A stretch of 34,571 nt of DNA from an uncultured bacterium (GTDB taxonomy: Bacteria > Verrucomicrobiota > Kiritimatiellia > PWTM01): positions 1-34,571 of the forward strand of contig CAACVY010000028.1 of the NCBI GenBank assembly GCA_900661335.1, given 5' to 3'. This document shows positions 9,781-18,889 of this stretch, in pieces. The translations under genes were made by a program, and so were the position numbers. The notes under the pieces were generated by a model. It did not search any database. It was not told the origin of the DNA and worked only from the letters and a program-made list of their open reading frames with translations. Each line of letters starts with the position of its first letter. The first letter of the stretch is position 1.

Positions 9781-11718
9781 TTATCGGCCTGGCGTGGAGG
9801 ATCGGGCCTGCTTACGCAACTCCAGGACACGTACGTATTGCCGCACGGTGGGGTTGTCGTACCAATCCCGCGCGGCCTGACGCATCAGTTCCAATGCTTC
9901 GTCCAGCTTTCCTTGGCGATCCAATTCCGCCGCGAGCCGCATTACAATGTAGGGGCGGCCGGGATAGTCGCGCACGGCTTGCCGGAGGACTTGGACCGCC
10001 TCGTCCGAGCGCCCCAGCATACTCAACGCTTGACTTCGAAGCAGCGCGAAGCCCGGCTCCCGCGGGTTGCGCCGCATGCCTTTCTCGCACCGCTCCAGGG
10101 TGTCTTCGAGGTAACGTCGGCGAGTGTTGGGATCCGGCGCTAGCTGGGCTCGGCGTGCGGCCACATCCGCCAACCCCAACCACGGTGACCAGGCCGCGGG
10201 CTCCCACGCGAGTGCACGCCGGTAGAGCTGCTCGGCGTCGTCCAGCCGGCCCTGTTCCATCGCTGCCCGCGCGTGATAATCCGACCACACGGACGCCATG
10301 CCAGCGCGGACGGACGCCACTGCGCACACGATCGAAATCAGCGCGATCAGGAATCCGCCGACCCACACCCAGCCACGGGACCACACACGAGTTGGAAATA
10401 CCCCTGTGGCATGCAACACCGAGGCCACCGCACTCAGCGCGACGACCAACGTCATGCTGTTCGCGTAGATGTGCAAATTGAAGTCCATGAGCGATTGCAT
10501 CAACGCCACCGCGAGCATTCCGAGCACACCGATTGCCGCGTGCGCATGAGCGTCCTTGCGTGCCTGCACCGCCCCTCGAACGAACTGAACGATCACCACC
10601 ACCCCGACGCACAAGGCCAGGGCGAGTCCGATCAAGCCGTACTCGGCTGCGACATGCAGGTAGTCGTTGTGAGCGTGCACGGCCGCGGTATTGGGCCACA
10701 AAGGAACGTACAAGGAGTCAATCAGCCGAAAGTTCCCGCCCCCGTGTCCGATCCATGGTGCATCGCGGATCATGCGAAGGGTGCCTTTCCATATCAAGGC
10801 TCGCGACTGCAGGTCGGTGGACGTTCGCATCAAGCGACCGGTGAGTCCAGGTGCATAGGACCAGACTACCGTGCAGGCCATGATCGCGACGATTGGAATG
10901 GCGAGCGCAACGGCCCAGGCCTTGCGCCAACCTCGACGGCCCGCCAAGCACAGCGCCGTGAACCCCAACCCACCGAGCGCGACGGCGAAGCCAGTCCGGG
11001 ATTGGGACAGCACCAGGGGCCACGGAATCGCCAGCAGCGCGTAGGCCGCCAAGACCTTCCAGAGCCCGCCGATCTCGGGAGCGGTGATTAGGGCCAATGC
11101 GAGCGGCAGTGCCATCGCCAGCAGGTTGGCGAAGTGGTTGGGGCACACATAGGTTCCCCCCATCCGCATTTCGTACCCTTCGTGCCGAAGCACGCCTGCT
11201 AAGACCACCCGGGAACCCTGAAGGTGCCGAATCCACGCGTACACCGCCTCCAACCCGGCCACGATGAGCAAAAGCCCGAGAATGAGCTTCCAGTATCCGT
11301 GGCGTCCCGCCAGGTTACTCACGCACCACGCCGATGCCAGCGCGCTGCCGATCATCAACCACCGCAGCCGAGCCTCGTATGGACAGATGGCATACGGAGC
11401 CACCACGGCCAGATACACCAACAGCACCAACGTGGGCACAGTTCCCGGAGGCACTGAGATCGGCACGTTCGCCCGAAACACAAGTGGGCGCAACGCCAAG
11501 AGCGCCAACCCGAGCCACGCGCACGCCATCAAAGGTGCGATAGACCAAGTTCGGACCGCGCCGAACAACAGAGGGCCGAAGAGTGCCGGAACGATCGCGA
11601 AGAACAGTGCCAGAGTTTCATATACGTGTGCGCCTGCCGGCGGCGGCCCGGCGGTCCAGCCGGGCGGGGTCGGGGCTTCGCTCGCGTGCCGGTTCACAGA
11701 ACACAAGGATCCGCTCAA
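9781..11718 (-). CDS. O-antigen ligase/polymerase-like (Wzy_C) membrane protein with C-terminal TPR region
   Basis: Multiple TM segments, 'MRMGGTYVCPNHFANLLAMALPLALALI', 'LSQSRTGFAVALGGLGF', 'PWIGHGGGNFRLIDSLYVPLWPNTAAVHAHNDYLHVAAEYGLIGLAL', then TPR-like repeats 'GRLDDAEQLYRRALAWEPAAWSPWLGLADVAARR'. TTG start overlaps upstream TGA; start uncertain. Confidence 0.83.
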   Translation of the reverse strand: MSGSLCSVNRHASEAPTPPGWTAGPPPAGAHVYETLALFFAIVPALFGPLLFGAVRTWSIAPLMACAWLGLALLALRPLVFRANVPISVPPGTVPTLVLLVYLAVVAPYAICPYEARLRWLMIGSALASAWCVSNLAGRHGYWKLILGLLLIVAGLEAVYAWIRHLQGSRVVLAGVLRHEGYEMRMGGTYVCPNHFANLLAMALPLALALITAPEIGGLWKVLAAYALLAIPWPLVLSQSRTGFAVALGGLGFTALCLAGRRGWRKAWAVALAIPIVAIMACTVVWSYAPGLTGRLMRTSTDLQSRALIWKGTLRMIRDAPWIGHGGGNFRLIDSLYVPLWPNTAAVHAHNDYLHVAAEYGLIGLALALCVGVVVIVQFVRGAVQARKDAHAHAAIGVLGMLAVALMQSLMDFNLHIYANSMTLVVALSAVASVLHATGVFPTRVWSRGWVWVGGFLIALISIVCAVASVRAGMASVWSDYHARAAMEQGRLDDAEQLYRRALAWEPAAWSPWLGLADVAARRAQLAPDPNTRRRYLEDTLERCEKGMRRNPREPGFALLRSQALSMLGRSDEAVQVLRQAVRDYPGRPYIVMRLAAELDRQGKLDEALELMRQAARDWYDNPTVRQYVRVLELRKQARSSTPGR

Positions 11719-12473
11719 TACCAGGACCGCTTGACGATGATGACGTCGCCGGCTTCGACCTCGATATCTTTTTCAGGACTGCGCTCAATCTCCTTGCCGT
11801 TGAGCCGGTAGGTCTTGTCGCCGCGCGTGAGACGGATGTCCGTGATGTCGGCAAAATCGGTGTAGCCACCGGCGGCCGCGATGGCTTGCAGCACCGTGAC
11901 GGAGCCATATAAAGGAAACCGTCCCGGATTGCGCACCTCGCCCCGGACGAAATAACTTCGGGTCGGCACCGTCACGTGCGCCGTGATAAACCGGTAAATC
12001 TTCTTCTCCAGGTATTCTCGCTCGATGCGGTTGCTCAACTCCGACGCGGTCAACCCGGCAGCACGAATCGTTCCGATGAACGGGAGCTTGATGTCCCCGT
12101 TTTCATCCACCACCATCTCGTACTGTTCCGATTGAACCGTACGCAAGGTGACAATCAGCGAATCGCCCGGCCGCAACCGATAAGACGCCCCGCCCGCCGA
12201 CGGTGGAAGTTCCCCACTGGCCGAGCGTTCCTCTCGCGCGACCGCCGTGGTGGACGTGGACGAGGTTCCACTGCCCGCTTCCGGCAAGGGTTCCGAACGG
12301 ACTGGACTCTCCGCGAACGGTGCGGACGGATCCAAACGCAGCGGAGGCAAGTCCGCTCGGTGGCCGAACGGCGAACGGCAGCTCGTCCCGACCACGCCGA
12401 AGAGCAGCGCGGCGAGAATCCCTAACATATCGGAGCCACGACCCAAGTTCATACCCATCGCCTTCAGCCTCAT
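11715..12473 (-). CDS. Polysaccharide export outer membrane lipoprotein (Wza/SLBB-like)
   Basis: Lipobox-like 'FGVVGTSC'; 'YRLRPGDSLIVTLRTVQSEQYEMVVDENGDIKLPFIGTIRAAGLTASELSNRI' and SLBB-like 'FVRGEVRNPGRFPLYGSVTVLQAIAAAGGYTDFADITDIRLTRGD'. Confidence 0.87.
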   Translation of the reverse strand: MRLKAMGMNLGRGSDMLGILAALLFGVVGTSCRSPFGHRADLPPLRLDPSAPFAESPVRSEPLPEAGSGTSSTSTTAVAREERSASGELPPSAGGASYRLRPGDSLIVTLRTVQSEQYEMVVDENGDIKLPFIGTIRAAGLTASELSNRIEREYLEKKIYRFITAHVTVPTRSYFVRGEVRNPGRFPLYGSVTVLQAIAAAGGYTDFADITDIRLTRGDKTYRLNGKEIERSPEKDIEVEAGDVIIVKRSWY

Positions 12474-14608
12474 GTCGTCCTCGCCGGTTCGGCCTTCTCT
12501 TGGGCGCCCTCGGGCGAAGTGACGTTAGGCTGGTAATAGTAGCTGGAGTAGTACGAATGATAATAGTAGTAGTAGTCGTCGCGCAACACGTTGATGTTGT
12601 TCAACACCACACCGATGATTCGGCCCCCGACGTTTTCGATCATCCGCTTCGCGCGCAGCGACAACAGCCGCGGATATTTCCGATACTGGACCACCAACAG
12701 CACACCGTCCACCTCGCTGGCGAGGATGGATGCGTCGCTAACACCGATCACAGGAGGCGAGTCGAAGAACACGTAGTCGTACCGCGCCTTGAGGTTCTTG
12801 ATCAACTCGCGCATTCGCTGGGAGTTCAGGATCCCCGCCGACGCCCGCGGAAGCTTTCCGCTGGGCAGAAAATGGAGGTTGGGCACGTTGGGGACTGGCT
12901 TGATCGTTTCTTCGATGGGTACGTCGCGCATCAATACGTTGGTTAACCCAAACCGGTTGGGCATGCCGAGGATCGTGTGCAACACAGGGCGTCGCAAGTC
13001 GGAGTCCACGATCAACACCTTGTCGCCCATCGTGGCGCAGACGTACGCGAGGTTGAACAGCGTGGTGGATTTGCCCTCTCCAACGCCGCCGCTGACCACG
13101 GCGAACGCGCCGCCGGGAACGCCCTTGTTGGCAAATAGAAGGTTCGTGCGCAACACGCGATAGGCCTCCGCGTAACTGCAATCTGGCCCATCCACGATCA
13201 TCGCGCGCACCTTCTGCGGGATGATGCCGATCACCGGCAATCCCAAGTACCGTTCGATGTCATCCACGGTCTTGATGGACGTGTCCAAGTACTCTAGGAA
13301 GAACGCGACCCCGATGCCGCCGATCAGTCCAAGGATTAGTCCGAGCGTGATGTTCAGCACGTGCCGCGGACCAATCGGCCGGGTCGGAGGTTCCGCCGGA
13401 TCCACCAATTCGACCGGTGTGCTTGGCACTTCCAGTTTGATGGCCTCTTGGCGAACGCGCGCCTCGAGCACTTCGAGAATGTTTCGCTCCAACTGAAGCT
13501 CGCGCTCAGCTTTCGCAAACGGCAGATATTTTTCTCCCTCCGCGGCGATGTCGGCCTCCCGAGCGGCTTTGAGCTCATTGTCCAAGGCTTCATATCGCGC
13601 CAGCGCCACTTCGTAGTCCGCGCGCAGCCCACGCTTCAAGCCGTTGAGCGCGTTGTTCATCTTTTGCTGCAGCTCATCCCGCGCTGCTTTAAGCCGCAGC
13701 ACGTCGGGATGGTTCTCTGCATAGGTCTGTAGCAAAAGCCTCAGCTGGATATCCGTATCCACCAGTTGACGACGGATGGTGGCGACCTCGGTGTCTTGCA
13801 CGACGAGTGACGCCGATTCCATCAACTCCTCCGGCGTCATACTTTCCAACTGCTCCAACCGAGCCTTTCGATATAGCATATCCACCCGCGCGGCGATACG
13901 GTCGGCCTCTAACTGCTGCAGCCGGAGTTTATCCACCCGGTAAGCGGCACCCGGGATCGACGAACCCACCATGGCCACACCGAGCTCCTTGCGCAACCGC
14001 TCCACCTCGGCCTCTTTCTCCGCGACCCGCTGCCGCTGCTTATCCAATTCCGCGCGAACCGCGTCGAGCGCCCGGCGCAATTCGTTGCGCTTCACCGTCA
14101 GCCGCTGGTCGCGGTAGACCTCGGCGACCATGTTGGCAATGTTGGCCGCCTCTTCGGGAAATTTGCTCCGAACTCGAATCGCGATCAGACTAGTATCGCG
14201 CGACTGGTCCACCTCGAGGCTTCGATTCAACAGCTCGTACACGTCGTCCTTCGAGAGCGGCAACTTGTCCGGACGGTACCGTTCGCCCCAAATCTCCGCC
14301 AACCGCAGGTTTTCAGCGACCTTGTACAGGATGGGTCTTGACTTGATCAGCTCGAACTGGGTACGCAGAAAATAAGGATTCCACCCCCCAGTGTATTCCC
14401 GTTCAAACACGGGTACGTCGAGGGCATCCTCCCGCACGAGAATGCGTGCCTGCGCCATATATTCGGGGTCCAGCGAGAACGTGTAGACCCCCGCCATCAC
14501 CACGGACAACAACAGGATGGCCAATACAATCTCTTTCCGAGACTGGATGACCCGCCAGTAGTCGTAGAAATGCAGCCCGCTTTCGACCGGGTTGGAATCC
14601 TCGCTCAT
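12470..14608 (-). CDS. Polysaccharide chain-length determinant / BY-kinase (Wzc-like)
   Basis: N-terminal Wzz domain, coiled coil, Walker A 'GGVGEGKSTTLFNLA', Walker A' 'VLIVDSDLRRP', 'YVFFDSPPVIGVSDASILASEVDGVLLVV', tyrosine-rich C-terminus. Start MSEDSNPVE at 14608 preceded by GAGGTG. Confidence 0.9.
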   Translation of the reverse strand: MSEDSNPVESGLHFYDYWRVIQSRKEIVLAILLLSVVMAGVYTFSLDPEYMAQARILVREDALDVPVFEREYTGGWNPYFLRTQFELIKSRPILYKVAENLRLAEIWGERYRPDKLPLSKDDVYELLNRSLEVDQSRDTSLIAIRVRSKFPEEAANIANMVAEVYRDQRLTVKRNELRRALDAVRAELDKQRQRVAEKEAEVERLRKELGVAMVGSSIPGAAYRVDKLRLQQLEADRIAARVDMLYRKARLEQLESMTPEELMESASLVVQDTEVATIRRQLVDTDIQLRLLLQTYAENHPDVLRLKAARDELQQKMNNALNGLKRGLRADYEVALARYEALDNELKAAREADIAAEGEKYLPFAKAERELQLERNILEVLEARVRQEAIKLEVPSTPVELVDPAEPPTRPIGPRHVLNITLGLILGLIGGIGVAFFLEYLDTSIKTVDDIERYLGLPVIGIIPQKVRAMIVDGPDCSYAEAYRVLRTNLLFANKGVPGGAFAVVSGGVGEGKSTTLFNLAYVCATMGDKVLIVDSDLRRPVLHTILGMPNRFGLTNVLMRDVPIEETIKPVPNVPNLHFLPSGKLPRASAGILNSQRMRELIKNLKARYDYVFFDSPPVIGVSDASILASEVDGVLLVVQYRKYPRLLSLRAKRMIENVGGRIIGVVLNNINVLRDDYYYYYHSYYSSYYYQPNVTSPEGAQEKAEPARTT

Positions 14609-14716
14609 ACCTTGCACCTCGTTCTGCGCCCGCCATTCACGACAAGGCAGCGGAGGCCGCAACCCCCGCTGCCTTGTTCATCCGGACTCCCCGGCTTGCT
14701 CGCCCGATCCATTCGG

Positions 14717-15955
14717 TTACAGCCGGATTCTCCACCCCACATCCACGCGGTTGCGCTCGATCGCCTCGCGTGTCTGGAAGTCCGAGTCGAAATTCGAATA
14801 CGTGTAGCCAACATCGAGCCAGTTGTTCCGGTCCAATCTGTAACTGGCGCGAGCCGTCACTGTCGCTGCGTTCTCTTGTCCATCCCGGACGCCCGCGCGA
14901 TCCAACAGGCCCACAGAGTTCTCTGCGTCGTAATCGGAAATGAAGTACGTACCAATCACCGAGAGCGTGATGCGGGCGGTCAGATCGTGCGCCAAACTCG
15001 CCGAGAATGTGGTCCGCGTCTGGCTCGCAAACGTCGCCAACCCCGATTGGTACAGCGAGTACGAAGCGGCCAGCGTCAACCGCGTCGTCGGGACAGGAAT
15101 GATCGTCAACGCCGCCTCGCCATAGGGCGAACTATCGTTGCTCTGGTTCGCCGCCTCCATATCCTTGTAAGTATAACCACCGCGCAACCGACCTAGGAGG
15201 TTTGGACTGAAGACCTGCTCAACCCCCAGCCCAGCAAAGTAGGTTTTCGAATCCCGATTGGGAACTTCGTAAATGATCGGCTCTCGATATCCTGGCACAT
15301 AGACTTGGCGCCGCTCGCCTGTCTTGGTGTAAGAAATGTCATCGATCGAACCGTCCAGGTATACTGTGGTCGTCTTGCCAACCTGGGTACCGAACGACAA
15401 ACCATACGACCAAATGTCAAAGTCGTGAATTGCAGCCAGGCCCTCATCGTCATAGCGAAACAGCTGGTTTCTCAACGAGCCGCTCAACCGCAGCTTCGGG
15501 GTGAGTAACGCCGTCAGCGTCGCCGCCGCCGTGTTGTACTTGTAACCATAGTTCGGCTGACGAAGCACGCCATCGCTGTCCACTACCTCTGAGCGATCGT
15601 ACACGAGGAAGGTCTCACTCACGCCCACCGTGAAACGTCGGCTGAGCGCCTGGTACCAGTTCAGGTCCACACTATGACTCCACTCGGCCTTGGAGTCTTT
15701 TCCGTAGTTTTCGTACCAGTCTAGCGCGGGACGATACCGCAGGCCGATGAATCCCGTGTCGTAGGTCTTATCAAACGACAGCGCCAACTCCTCCCGGATG
15801 AAAAAGGAGTCCACCTTGTTGTTGGCCGCCCAGGTCACGTTGTCATCCCACCCCAAGTGCAGGAAACTTTCCACGTGAATCGGGCGCTCTCCTTCCGCCG
15901 CCCACACCGACGACACCGGCGCCAATACCACCGCTGCGATTACGCTCTTCCTCAT
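14717..15955 (-). CDS. Outer membrane beta-barrel protein (BBP2-like), exopolysaccharide-associated
   Basis: ORF 14717..16006; start MRKSVIAAVVLAPVSSVWA (signal peptide) at 15955 after AGGAG; amphipathic aromatic-rich strands; C-terminal 'DVGWRIRL'. Confidence 0.75.
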   Translation of the reverse strand: MRKSVIAAVVLAPVSSVWAAEGERPIHVESFLHLGWDDNVTWAANNKVDSFFIREELALSFDKTYDTGFIGLRYRPALDWYENYGKDSKAEWSHSVDLNWYQALSRRFTVGVSETFLVYDRSEVVDSDGVLRQPNYGYKYNTAAATLTALLTPKLRLSGSLRNQLFRYDDEGLAAIHDFDIWSYGLSFGTQVGKTTTVYLDGSIDDISYTKTGERRQVYVPGYREPIIYEVPNRDSKTYFAGLGVEQVFSPNLLGRLRGGYTYKDMEAANQSNDSSPYGEAALTIIPVPTTRLTLAASYSLYQSGLATFASQTRTTFSASLAHDLTARITLSVIGTYFISDYDAENSVGLLDRAGVRDGQENAATVTARASYRLDRNNWLDVGYTYSNFDSDFQTREAIERNRVDVGWRIRL

Positions 15956-16010
15956 GGTCGTGATCTCCTCTTGCTCCTTTTCGTTGTCCTCTGGAATTCG
16001 ACTCACTCCA

Positions 16011-16688
16011 TCAAGTGGGCGTCACCGGGACCGGCGGCGGCCCTGCCGGAGGCACTGTCGGCGGACGAAGGTCCGGGAATACGATCGTGTTCAATATCTG
16101 AATCGCACTCGGCTCAGGGAGATATCGGCGCTGAATCGGGTCCTGAGTCACTTGGAAGATCGGCCGAGCTTCGACAACGTCGCTCAACGGTACTAGCGCC
16201 GCCACCCCCGCGCCAATGGAATCCGTAGGCACTTGAACATCCTTCAAGACATTCAGCCAATTCTGTGGATCGGCAGGGTCACCCTGAACCTTGCCTTCGA
16301 GCCGCAGGGCTCGCACCAACACCACCGCAAGCTCCGCCAACGTCACTTCCTTGTCAGGATCGAGGCTCCATCCGGGCACCGGATTCTGCTCGGTTGGCAC
16401 CAACGTCGGCGACGGGAAAATCCCATTTTGAGCCAATAGGATCATGCACTCCATGTCAGTGGGATTCACCGGAAGCAACCGGTAAAGCCCTAGTTTGCGC
16501 ACCAAGATCTGCGCAAGCTCCCCATGGGTCATCAACACCGCCTTGGCTTCTGATTGTTGGGATTTCTGTGGATTCTCCCCGCTCGATCCGCTCGCAGCCT
16601 GGGTCTGCTGCGCCACCGCAGTCATGCCAACCATGCCTACCACCATGATCGCTGCCAACACCACACTCGCCCGACCAATCGTTCTCAT
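16011..16688 (-). CDS. Secreted protein with SLH-like repeats and Pro-rich C-terminus
   Basis: Signal peptide MRTIGRASVVLAAIMVVGMVGMTAVAQ; 'LMTHGELAQILVRKLGLYRLL' and 'EVTLAELAVVLVRALRLEG' resemble SLH-type helices; tail 'PPTVPPAGPPPVPVTPT'. Confidence 0.6.
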   Translation of the reverse strand: MRTIGRASVVLAAIMVVGMVGMTAVAQQTQAASGSSGENPQKSQQSEAKAVLMTHGELAQILVRKLGLYRLLPVNPTDMECMILLAQNGIFPSPTLVPTEQNPVPGWSLDPDKEVTLAELAVVLVRALRLEGKVQGDPADPQNWLNVLKDVQVPTDSIGAGVAALVPLSDVVEARPIFQVTQDPIQRRYLPEPSAIQILNTIVFPDLRPPTVPPAGPPPVPVTPT

Positions 16689-16985
16689 GGCTACCGTCCT
16701 TTCTTCGTTCGTACCTCTACACGATCACTAGGATAGAGTCAACCACACATTGCAGTTTGTGTCAAGCACCGATTTGACCCTCCACATACCACCATACGTT
16801 CGGTGACCTTGTCAACTCGGCCCCAGGCCCACACCCCTCACCGCGTGAATATTCGTCCGAACTGCCTTGGCGTGCCGCATCATACACCCACAAGTTGGCC
16901 GAACGCAACCCCAGCGACCCACTCCGATGCCACACACCGCAGAGTTTCTTGAGTCGCCCCGGGCAACTTCGTATCGTGTCCCGTC

Positions 16986-18014
16986 GTGAACGCGCCCCGT
17001 CGAACCAACTTCGTGTTCGAGCTCGATCCGCCGCGGCAAGCGCGACTGCGCGACGAACTCACACGGGAGTCCTATCAGCCCGTGCACGTGCCCCACGCGG
17101 TCATCGCGGCCGAACGACCCGGCTGCCGCATCGTCCTGTACCGCTCCGGCCGCTGCGTCGTCCAAGGATCGGACGCGGAAGACTGGGTCCGCTTCGTCCT
17201 GGAACCGACGATCCTCGGCGAAGCACGCCTGGACTACTCGAACCTCCTCGACCCCTCTCGGTGCCAGCCGCACATGGGCGTGGACGAAAGCGGTAAAGGC
17301 GACTTCTTCGGCCCCATGGTGATCGCCGCGGCCTACGTGGACCCTACCACGGTCAGCGAGCTCGACCGACTGAACGTCCGCGACTCCAAGCGCATCCCCA
17401 GCGACGCTGCACTCCATCGCTTAGCCGCTGAACTCCGCAAGGCGTTGCGCAATCGGTTCGTGGTCGTCCCGATCGGACCCGAGGCCTACAACCGCCTGTA
17501 CGCGCACCTGGGCAATGTGAACAAAATCCTTGCATGGGGCCATGCGCGCGCCATCGAGAGCTTGCTGGCGCTCGTTCCCGACTGTCCTCGCGCACTATCG
17601 GACCAATTCGGCTCGCACGAGCTGATCCAGCAGGCTCTTTTGAAACGCGGCCGCAAGATCCAACTCGATCAACGCCCCAAAGCGGAAGCGGATCCCGCCG
17701 TGGCGGCCGCGTCCATCCTGGCGCGCGCGGACTTTTTGACGAGGCTGCGACGATTGTCCGAAAAATATGGAGTGGCACTTCCCAAAGGCGCCTCGACCCA
17801 AGTGGAAGCGGCCGCCATCGAACTCCTGCGCCGCTATGGACCCGAGGTTCTTTGGCGCACCGCCAAATGCCACTTCCAAACCACCGACCGCGTGTTGAAC
17901 GCCGCGGGGTTCAGTCGCGCCGCGCTCGGGCCGTTGGGACAAGTCACTTCCCGAGCTGTCCGCGCCCGCGCCGCCGCTCCACCCCGCCTCGATCTGGAGG
18001 AACCTTCGGAATGA
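16986..18014 (+). CDS. rnhC: Ribonuclease HIII
   Basis: 'HMGVDESGKGDFFGPMVIAAAYVD', 'VRDSKRI', 'AEADPAVAAASILARADFL' plus N-terminal TBP-like extension; GTG start. Confidence 0.93.
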   Translation: MNAPRRTNFVFELDPPRQARLRDELTRESYQPVHVPHAVIAAERPGCRIVLYRSGRCVVQGSDAEDWVRFVLEPTILGEARLDYSNLLDPSRCQPHMGVDESGKGDFFGPMVIAAAYVDPTTVSELDRLNVRDSKRIPSDAALHRLAAELRKALRNRFVVVPIGPEAYNRLYAHLGNVNKILAWGHARAIESLLALVPDCPRALSDQFGSHELIQQALLKRGRKIQLDQRPKAEADPAVAAASILARADFLTRLRRLSEKYGVALPKGASTQVEAAAIELLRRYGPEVLWRTAKCHFQTTDRVLNAAGFSRAALGPLGQVTSRAVRARAAAPPRLDLEEPSE

Positions 18015-18889
18015 AACTGGTTCGTTTCGGCCCGCGTGGACGGGAACAGCCGGGCATCTGGATCCCGAACGCATTCGATGACAGATCGCCCGGCATCCTC
18101 GACGTCCGCGCCCTGGCCTTCGATATCGAAGACTACAACGCGCACTTTTTCGCCCACGGTGGGCTGACTCGTCTGCCGTTTTTGCTCGACGACCCTGGCC
18201 GCACTCTTCTCAAGGCCGACACCGTTCGACTCGGCCCACCGGTGGCTCGCCCCGGCAAAATTCTTTGCCTGGGCAAGAACTACGCGGAGCATGCGCGCGA
18301 ATTCGGGGGGCCACCCCCCACAGTTCCGGTCATCTTCTCGAAAGCGGTGACATCCCTCCATGGACCCTTCGATCCCATCCGCTTGCCGCCGATGTCGCGT
18401 CGCGTGGACGGCGAAGTCGAGCTTGCCGTCGTCATCGGCAAGACCGCACGCCGGGTGCGCCCAGAGGACGCGATGGAATTCGTCGCTGGCTACACCGTGC
18501 TCAACGACGTCACCGACCGCGATGCCCAAGCCGCTGGCCAACAATGGTTCTACGGAAAAAGCTTCGACACGTTCTGCCCGCTCGGTCCCTTCCTGGTTAC
18601 GCGCGACGAGATTCCGGACCCTCACGCGCTCCGCCTATTCTCCCGATTAAATGGGGAAACCCTCCAAGACGGAACCACGGCCGACATGATGTTCCGAATT
18701 CCCGAGATCCTTGCCCACATCACCGCCGGCATCACTCTGGAACCCGGCGACATCGTCGCCACTGGTACGCCGTCCGGCATCGGGTCCGCTCGCAATCCGC
18801 CCCGCGTATTGAAGCCCGGCGACGTGCTCGAAACCGGGGTGGAAGGCTTGGGCACCCAACGCGCGGTCATCGAACTGGATGAACCCTGA
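18011..18889 (+). CDS. Fumarylacetoacetate hydrolase family protein
   Basis: Start ATG 18011 (ATGA overlap with rnhC): MKLVRFGPRGREQPGIW...; 'ILCLGKNYAEHAREFG', 'VDGEVELAVVIGKTARRV', 'GYTVLNDVTDRDAQ', 'DIVATGTPSGIG'. Confidence 0.92.
   Translation: MKLVRFGPRGREQPGIWIPNAFDDRSPGILDVRALAFDIEDYNAHFFAHGGLTRLPFLLDDPGRTLLKADTVRLGPPVARPGKILCLGKNYAEHAREFGGPPPTVPVIFSKAVTSLHGPFDPIRLPPMSRRVDGEVELAVVIGKTARRVRPEDAMEFVAGYTVLNDVTDRDAQAAGQQWFYGKSFDTFCPLGPFLVTRDEIPDPHALRLFSRLNGETLQDGTTADMMFRIPEILAHITAGITLEPGDIVATGTPSGIGSARNPPRVLKPGDVLETGVEGLGTQRAVIELDEP

Noticed and set aside
9294-10481. 395-aa plus-strand ORF
   Set aside because: Overlaps the yejA 3' end and is antisense to the Wzy/TPR gene; low-complexity Arg/Pro composition.
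13580-13592. TCCAAGGCTTCAT in the Wzc-like gene as a palindrome copy
   Set aside because: Second half-site has two mismatches; no phased partner.
16735-16800. TTGACA/TTGACT elements upstream of the SLH-like gene (minus strand)
   Set aside because: No acceptable -10 at 16-18 bp from either hexamer by eye; too weak to call.
17161-17173. TCCAAGGATCGGA in rnhC as another palindrome copy
   Set aside because: One half-site mismatch and no partner at +/-32 bp.
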